Shown here: one piece after another, positions 44,270-49,197 of the stretch
How the letters are laid out: every line of letters begins with the position of its first letter
How positions within the stretch are numbered: position 1 is the stretch's first letter
NCBI GenBank assembly: GCA_028346125.1
Contig: JAOMEV010000019.1
Coordinates: 1 to 49,197 of the forward strand
Reading direction: 5' to 3'
DNA length: 49,197 nt
Source of the DNA: Bacteriovoracales bacterium
Lineage (GTDB): Bacteria; Bdellovibrionota; Bacteriovoracia; Bacteriovoracales; Bacteriovoracaceae
Notes under the pieces: model-generated
Told to the model about the DNA's origin: nothing
The model's input: the letters and a program-made list of their open reading frames with translations, nothing else
Databases searched by the model: none
Program-made: the position numbers and the translations under genes

Positions 44270-45975
44270 TTTACGATCCTCAAATTTGGTTAAAAAACTA
44301 TGATAAGGAAGTACCGCCTGAAATAGATATCAAGACCGACTCTATGATAGAGTATCTAGAAAAACACTGTCATGACTATTTAGACAGGCCAGCATTTAAT
44401 TTTCTTGGGGTCCAAAGGAATTATAAAGAGTTATTTGAGGGATCGTATCAGTTTGCAAAGGGACTTTCTGAAAAAGGAATTGGCAAGGGAGATGTTGTTG
44501 CCATCCACATGCCCAATATTCCTACTTATATTTTCGCTATGCTAGGGGCGCTAAAGATTGGGTGTGCGATCTCAGGTATATCACCCTTACTTTCTCCTGA
44601 TGAAGTGGAACATGAATTAAATGACTGTAAGGCCAAAGTTCTTGTCACTTTAGACATTATGTTTGAACAAAAGATAACCCATAAAAAGGATAGTCTTCCC
44701 CATTTGAGTTTAATTCTAACGGCCAATGTTGGGGATTACCTCCCTCCTGTTAAAAGGTTCCTCGGGAAACTATTAAAAAAAATACCGGTTGGAAAAGTAG
44801 AACCTATTGAAGGGAAGGAGGTCATGCCCTTTGTTGAGTTTTGCAAACCCTTTTCCTCAGATCCTCCCCCAGTTAAGATAACAAGAGAAGATATGGCCAT
44901 CATCCAATATACAGGTGGAACAACAGGCCCTTCAAAGGGGGCCGTTTTATCCCATGGAAATATGTTGGCGGGTATGCATATTTTTGAAAATTGGGTGACC
45001 GCTAAAGATGGTGAAGGAAGAAATCTCGCTCTTTTTCCCTATTTTCATATTGGAGGGTTGGCCATTTGTTGGGGAACTCTTATGAGAGCGGGAGAGCAAA
45101 CCTTAATCCCCAACCCAAGAGATTTGAAATTTCTTTTAAAAGAATGGAAGACGCTCAAACCAACTTGGGGAGTAATGGCCCCATCTTTGTTCATTCTTCT
45201 TTTAGGTGAGAAAGAGTTTCATAAGATGGATTTTTCTGAAATGCAGTGGTGTTATTCAGGTTCAGCGCCCTTTTCTCCAGAAGTTCTTCATGAGATTGAG
45301 GATATTATTGGAAAGGGAAAAATTACCGAGTGCTATGGGATGACAGAAACTTGTGGGATGAACACAGGAAACCCTCAAAGAGGTATGAACAAGGTAGGTT
45401 CTGTAGGTCTCCCTTACCCCTCTTGCCACGTTCGTATTGTGGACATTGAGACAGGCTTAAAAGATATGCCTTTAGGTGAAGAAGGAGAGATCATCATCAG
45501 TGGGCCTCAGGTTACAAAAGGATATTATAACAGGCCTGAAGAAACGAAGAATGCCCTTCGGGAACACGATGGGAAAACCTATCTCCACACAGGTGATGTG
45601 GGTTATATGGACGAAGATGGTTACCTTTGGATTGTTGATAGGGTTAAGGACATGGTTATCGTTGGGGGTTATAAAGTCTTTTCCGCTGAAGTAGAGTCAA
45701 AATTTTACGATAATCATGAGATTAAGTTTTGTGCCATTATTGGTCTTCCTAATCCGGAAAAACCGGGAAGTGAAATCGTTAAACTCTATGTTCAAAAAAA
45801 CCCAGATTTTTCACATATTTCCGACGAAGATTTGAAAGAAAAACTGATCGCTTTTGCCAAGGAAAAGATGGCCCCTTATAAGGTGCCCAAAGTAATTGAA
45901 TTTATCGATGAAATGCCTCTCACAGGTGTGGGGAAGGTTGATAAAAAAGTCCTCAGGGTCAAACATGAAGCTTGA
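44266..45975 (+). CDS. AMP-forming acyl-CoA ligase (FadD/AtuH-like)
   Basis: A 569-residue ANL-superfamily ligase. The P-loop-type motif is YTGGTTGPSKGAVLSHGN (about 219-236), with the adenylation motif ECYGMTETCGM near residue 360. The later motifs YLHTGDVGYMDEDGYLW and VDRVKDMVIVGG and the C-terminal Lys in GVGKVDKK are present. It activates a free acid as acyl-AMP and then as the CoA thioester, the entry reaction of the pathway. It overlaps the AtuD-like gene by ATGA and the last dehydrogenase by 11 bases. Chain specificity cannot be read, but context suggests a medium-to-long branched acid. Confidence 0.92.
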   Translation: MIYDPQIWLKNYDKEVPPEIDIKTDSMIEYLEKHCHDYLDRPAFNFLGVQRNYKELFEGSYQFAKGLSEKGIGKGDVVAIHMPNIPTYIFAMLGALKIGCAISGISPLLSPDEVEHELNDCKAKVLVTLDIMFEQKITHKKDSLPHLSLILTANVGDYLPPVKRFLGKLLKKIPVGKVEPIEGKEVMPFVEFCKPFSSDPPPVKITREDMAIIQYTGGTTGPSKGAVLSHGNMLAGMHIFENWVTAKDGEGRNLALFPYFHIGGLAICWGTLMRAGEQTLIPNPRDLKFLLKEWKTLKPTWGVMAPSLFILLLGEKEFHKMDFSEMQWCYSGSAPFSPEVLHEIEDIIGKGKITECYGMTETCGMNTGNPQRGMNKVGSVGLPYPSCHVRIVDIETGLKDMPLGEEGEIIISGPQVTKGYYNRPEETKNALREHDGKTYLHTGDVGYMDEDGYLWIVDRVKDMVIVGGYKVFSAEVESKFYDNHEIKFCAIIGLPNPEKPGSEIVKLYVQKNPDFSHISDEDLKEKLIAFAKEKMAPYKVPKVIEFIDEMPLTGVGKVDKKVLRVKHEA

Positions 45976-47140
45976 TTTTGACGGTATTCGTTTACAGGCC
46001 CCTTTTTATGATGAAACCCATAGAGAATGGCGGGACTCAGTTGTTCGCCCTTTTATCGATAAAGAGATTGTTCCTCATATAGAAAAATGGGAAAAAGACG
46101 GAGACATTCCCCTAGAAGTTTATCAAAGGGCCGGTGAAGTCGGTCTTTTTCAAACGGGTTACTCCGAGGCCTATGGTGGAGTAACAGATGGGGTTGATAT
46201 TTTTCATGCTCTTATTACGGGAGAAGAGTTAGCAAGACCAGGGGCCGGAGGAGTTGCCGCCGCTTTAACAGTCCATTCAATCGCTCTTCCCCCTGTGATT
46301 AATTTTGGTTCAGAAGAGATGAAGAAAAAAGTTGCACCGGGGGTTATTAAAGGAACACACCATATAAGTCTGGCCATCACGGAACCATCTGGAGGTTCTG
46401 ATGTTGGAAATTTAAAAACAACAGCTAAAAAAGACGGGGACCACTTCATTATAAATGGCTCCAAAACTTTTATAACCGGAGGGCTTAAGGCCAACTGGTT
46501 TACAACTGCTATAAGAACAGGTGGAGAGGGAATAGGAGGGATATCACTTATTCTCATTCCTGCTGATGCCAAGGGCGTTTCAAGAAGTTCCGTCGGTCCA
46601 AAACAAGGTTGGATCTGTTCTGATACGGCGACTATATATTTTGAAAATGTCCGGGTACCCGCAGACCAGATTATTGGTAAAGAAAATGAGGGTTTTAAAA
46701 TAATCGTTAATAATTTCAATAATGAAAGAATTGGGATGGCCGCTGGCGCTGTCGCTTATTCCCGTGTCTGTTTTGAAGAGGCGGCTTCTTGGGCAAAAGT
46801 GAGAAAAACTTTTGGACAACCTCTTTCCAAACATCAGGTGATTCGGCACAAGTTCGCAGAGATGCTTCGAAAAATAAATTCAACTCAGGCCTATATGGAC
46901 ATTTGCGGATGGCATATAAAAAACGGGACACCCAATGCCGCCGACATCGCCATGCTTAAGGTCCAGGCTACAAAAACTATGGAGTTTTGTGCCCGCGAGG
47001 CCATGCAAATCATGGGAGGGATCAGCTATGTTCGTGAATGCAAAACAGAAAGGATTTACCGCGAGGTAAGAGTGATGGCCATCGGTGGTGGATCAGAAGA
47101 AATTATGAGAGATTTGGCCTGTCGCCAAATGGAACTCTAA
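45965..47140 (+). CDS. Acyl-CoA dehydrogenase, LCAD/isovaleryl-type
   Basis: A 391-residue acyl-CoA dehydrogenase, the third in this operon. Blocks AITEPSGGSDVGNLKT, INGSKTFITGG and MQIMGGISYV are typical, and the C-terminus has MAIGGGSEEIMRDLAC, again Gly at the medium-chain catalytic position. Helix G carries FEEAASW, so the base is probably there. The ATG at 45965, with AGGG upstream and an 11-base overlap with the ligase, is preferred over a longer reading from 45896. It is the last gene of the operon; a T-rich stretch follows. It probably handles a different chain length or branch from the other two dehydrogenases. Confidence 0.92.
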   Translation: MKLDFDGIRLQAPFYDETHREWRDSVVRPFIDKEIVPHIEKWEKDGDIPLEVYQRAGEVGLFQTGYSEAYGGVTDGVDIFHALITGEELARPGAGGVAAALTVHSIALPPVINFGSEEMKKKVAPGVIKGTHHISLAITEPSGGSDVGNLKTTAKKDGDHFIINGSKTFITGGLKANWFTTAIRTGGEGIGGISLILIPADAKGVSRSSVGPKQGWICSDTATIYFENVRVPADQIIGKENEGFKIIVNNFNNERIGMAAGAVAYSRVCFEEAASWAKVRKTFGQPLSKHQVIRHKFAEMLRKINSTQAYMDICGWHIKNGTPNAADIAMLKVQATKTMEFCAREAMQIMGGISYVRECKTERIYREVRVMAIGGGSEEIMRDLACRQMEL

Positions 47141-47157
47141 ATTTTTTTAATTATTTA

Positions 47158-47292
47158 TCAAAGATTTTTTTTGGGTTTCTCTATCATTTCCTTAAATTTA
47201 TCGGGAGTAAATGGCTTATCTAAAAGGCCTTTCAGGCAGCGTCTGGCCATATAATTTATATTGCCTGATATAACAAAAATTATAGAAGTTAT
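47158..47292 (-). pseudogene. Decayed response-regulator receiver fragment
   Basis: A 44-codon open stretch on the minus strand ends in TGA at 47158-47160. It reads like the last part of a receiver domain: beta-4 IIFVISG, helix NYMARRCLKG, then LLDKPFTPDKFKEMIEK, with the canonical Lys-Pro-Phe of receivers at its expected position. Upstream in the same frame there is an immediate TGA and further stops, with no Shine-Dalgarno-led start and no trace of the N-terminal half with the phospho-Asp. It is most simply a remnant of a deleted response regulator or hybrid kinase. It differs from the receivers at 6909, 22501 and 27119. Confidence 0.65.
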
Positions 47293-47398
47293 TCAATGAT
47301 ACTCATTTGAATTTTAAATAATTTTAATTTCAAAATAAGAAAGAAATTAATTTTTTTATTATGGCCCTGATATAATTAATTTAAACAAAGGTCATTCT

Positions 47399-48397
47399 AT
47401 GAAAAATTTTATACCTCTTTTTTTGATACTGTTTTCTTTTCAAGGATTGGCGTTAGAGGCCATTTCAGATCAAGAAATGAAAAAGAGACTCAAACTTTTT
47501 GACTATGACCAGGCCCAAACAAAAAAAGAGAGACAAAAATTTAAGGCCATTTACCATAACCATAGGGCCTATAATATTGTTGTAACTGGAGATGACCCTA
47601 CCTCAAATAATCCTCTTAAAGTTAAGTTTACTTATTACAAAAATACTTCAGGAGGCAAAACTAACTTTAAAAACATGAATGTCACTGTAAAAAAAAGACC
47701 TCTCATTATAATAGTACCTCCCATTTTAGATCAAACTCCTTTGGATTTTGCTTTAGGGAAATACCTCGTTAAAAAGGGGTATCACATTTTTCTAATGAAG
47801 TTTGGTGATGCTGTTAATGACTCCAAAAGGCCTTTTAAAAAGACTGATGACTGGGCAAGAAGGGTGACAACTCGTTTTAGACTTCTTATTGATTATGCTC
47901 AATCTCTTCCTGAGATACAAAAAGAAAATATTGGAGCTTATGGAATGAGTTTAGGAGGTTGCCTTATAGGCCTTTTCCTTGGCGTTGAAAAAAGACTTAA
48001 GGCAGGGGTCATTATTGTTGGAGGAGGTAACCTTCCTTATATTTTGTCTCACAGTAAACAATTTGTTGTCACGGGTTACGTTAAGGCCAGAATGAAGGCC
48101 GAAAATATAAAAACAAAAGATGACGTCGAAAAATATCTTCAAAAAAATATTAAAATTGACTCCCTTTATTTTGCCAAAAGAAGAAAAATGAACAAGCAAT
48201 ATGCTTATATGGTCATTTCCGAAGATGACCCTGCTGTCCCTACTAGGGCCCAGTATGAACTTTACAATGCTTTTGATAAACCACAACTAAAACTTTTTCC
48301 AAAAGGACACTTTAAGGCCATCCTAAATAATTTAAAACCAGCTAACCATGATCATGTGTTTAAATTTTTTGTTAATGCAATAGGCCGAGTAAAGTAG
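47399..48397 (+). CDS. Exported alpha/beta hydrolase
   Basis: A 332-residue protein with a signal peptide (about 1-18, ending ALA). The alpha/beta-hydrolase core has an RPLIIIVPPILDQ strand, the nucleophile elbow GAYGMSLGG (Ser near 183), an acidic residue in ISEDDPAVPTR and a His in PKGHFKAI near 300. The three residues are in the right order for a catalytic triad. A substrate cannot be named; an ester or lipid is reasonable for a secreted hydrolase of this kind. AAAGG precedes the ATG. It converges with the AIG1-like gene after 17 bases. Confidence 0.8.
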   Translation: MKNFIPLFLILFSFQGLALEAISDQEMKKRLKLFDYDQAQTKKERQKFKAIYHNHRAYNIVVTGDDPTSNNPLKVKFTYYKNTSGGKTNFKNMNVTVKKRPLIIIVPPILDQTPLDFALGKYLVKKGYHIFLMKFGDAVNDSKRPFKKTDDWARRVTTRFRLLIDYAQSLPEIQKENIGAYGMSLGGCLIGLFLGVEKRLKAGVIIVGGGNLPYILSHSKQFVVTGYVKARMKAENIKTKDDVEKYLQKNIKIDSLYFAKRRKMNKQYAYMVISEDDPAVPTRAQYELYNAFDKPQLKLFPKGHFKAILNNLKPANHDHVFKFFVNAIGRVK

Positions 48398-48414
48398 CGG
48401 TTGGATAATGAATT

Positions 48415-49074
48415 TTAAGTTTTGAAATGAAATATTGTCTTTCTTATAAAAAAATAAAACATAAAAAGAAAGATGGTCGCAAAAAAGTAAATGCCTAGAC
48501 GCTCTGAAGTGGGGATTTCATTTAAAAAGGGGTAAGGAAAACCACAAACAGTTTGGGCCTTATTGCAGGGATGCCCACTCAAGTTAGAAACGACGAATTC
48601 AATCCAACTAATGTAGGCAATATTGGCAATATTAAGAACGATGAGATCTTGTTTTAAATCCTTAAAAGAACCTGTTAATTTAAAGGCCTCTATATAGCAA
48701 AAGATACCAGTTAGAAGATGTATATGGTATTCAATAAACCAGGGAAGATAGCGTCCTGGAAGTCTCACTAAAAGAGGATCAATGGCCACAAGACTCCAGT
48801 AAAGCAACATAACCACACTGGAATGAAGAACGGACCAAGTACAAATCCAGGACGGAAGTTTTATTATTTTAAATTCTGAAAGGAGTGCTCCTCCTGTCAT
48901 GATAAGGTTGATATTCAGACCCCAAAAGGTCAGAAAGCGCCAGGAACCACCCCATGAATCAGGGTGAGGGTCCAGTCCGTAATGATGGGGTCCATCGCTG
49001 AAAAACCATAACCAGGCAAGTAAATTTAGAGTGAATGCTAAGACTCTAAACACTGTTCGGATAAGAACCTCCAA
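48415..49074 (-). CDS. FAR-17a/AIG1/ADTRP-like integral membrane protein (putative lipid hydrolase)
   Basis: A 219-residue protein with about six membrane helices, resembling animal AIG1/ADTRP, which are integral membrane threonine hydrolases of fatty-acid esters of hydroxy fatty acids. Comparison from memory with human AIG1: its YGGSWKFLTF block matches WGGSWRFLTF here, placing the catalytic Thr at Thr49. Its LNHGMHTTVLPF block matches EYHIHLLTGIF, placing the catalytic His at His119. Its MWVYPFLEHI matches FPYPFLNEI near the C-terminus, and its YDREMIYPK region aligns with IDPLLVRLPG. The length is also close (about 240 residues in animals). The family is well known in eukaryotes and sparse in bacteria as far as I know. 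Activity on lipid esters is therefore inferred. Confidence 0.72.
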   Translation of the reverse strand: MEVLIRTVFRVLAFTLNLLAWLWFFSDGPHHYGLDPHPDSWGGSWRFLTFWGLNINLIMTGGALLSEFKIIKLPSWICTWSVLHSSVVMLLYWSLVAIDPLLVRLPGRYLPWFIEYHIHLLTGIFCYIEAFKLTGSFKDLKQDLIVLNIANIAYISWIEFVVSNLSGHPCNKAQTVCGFPYPFLNEIPTSERLGIYFFATIFLFMFYFFIRKTIFHFKT

Positions 49075-49112
49075 ATATTTTTATTTTACCATTTTTTGGG
49101 GTTTGTTACTAT

Positions 49113-49197
49113 TTATGAGGCTTTTTTAAAGCCATTAATTTTATTGAGACCTTCTTTTAAAAGCTTTTCAATTCCTTGAATATTAAAATGAGACGCT
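49113..49197 (-). CDS. 3' end of a minus-strand gene, unknown (partial)
   Basis: The last 28 codons of an open frame run in from the window edge and stop with TAA at 49113-49115, 38 bases before the AIG1-like start. The visible peptide includes HFNIQGIEKLLKEGLNKING, which looks like an amphipathic helix. No family can be assigned. The same orientation as the AIG1-like gene allows co-transcription. The call rests only on an uninterrupted frame and plausible composition. Confidence 0.4.
   Translation of the reverse strand, partial: ASHFNIQGIEKLLKEGLNKINGFKKAS

Overview
The window is AT-rich, gene-dense bacterial chromosome. It carries no rRNA, tRNA, phage, IS or CRISPR. Four large 7TMR-DISM sensor proteins, stand-alone CheY-like receivers, many small secreted proteins of unknown function and a large acyl-CoA catabolic block together suggest a free-living Gram-negative, perhaps of the Bdellovibrionota/Bacteriovorax type. 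That placement is an inference from gene content and style; no marker gene in the window proves it.

Layout. (1) 0.4-7.3 kb: two overlapping mini MotA/TolQ-like membrane proteins converge on a tandem pair of 7TMR-DISM kinases with internal HPt and CheA-type ATPase domains, with a CheY-like receiver transcribed divergently. (2) 7.4-11.7 kb: small exported proteins and a Tat-exported intradiol dioxygenase / unknown / DOPA-dioxygenase-like operon, divergent from a LysR regulator with a dyad at its start codon; then a small ORF with a strong terminator. (3) 11.7-14.1 kb: a divergent penicillin-acylase-like protein converging on a secreted unknown. (4) 14.3-22.9 kb: two inverted paralogues of a 7TMR-DISM protein with no recognisable kinase domain, flanking a DUF3604 protein and a PF10118 ferritin-like protein; the second paralogue follows a receiver gene. 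(5) 22.9-27.9 kb: a bifunctional beta-oxidation enzyme divergent from a quinone-oxidoreductase/SDR pair across a 16-bp perfect palindrome, then a receiver and a degenerate pseudo-receiver. (6) 28.0-30.2 kb: a carnitine/choline acyltransferase homologue followed one base later by an SMR transporter. (7) 30.2-47.1 kb: a 13-gene, tightly coupled operon under a MerR-type regulator. (8) 47.1-49.2 kb: a decayed receiver fragment, an exported alpha/beta hydrolase, a bacterial AIG1/ADTRP (FAR-17a) homologue and the 3' end of another gene.

How the genes work together. The 30-47 kb operon encodes a ligase, three acyl-CoA dehydrogenases of the LCAD/isovaleryl active-site type, a second bifunctional hydratase/dehydrogenase, a thiolase, an alpha-methylacyl-CoA racemase-like protein and an Atu-like set (AtuA, carboxyltransferase, hydratase, biotin carboxylase, AtuD-like dehydrogenase). 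This fits degradation of methyl-branched or isoprenoid acyl chains, where racemisation deals with 2-methyl branches and carboxylation with 3-methyl branches. The preceding acyltransferase-SMR pair could form or move acyl esters of a quaternary amine such as carnitine or choline. That acyltransferase-transporter pair beside a branched-acyl operon is the most promising candidate for an undescribed system here. The next most interesting are the kinase-less 7TMR-DISM/receiver modules and the AIG1-like hydrolase.
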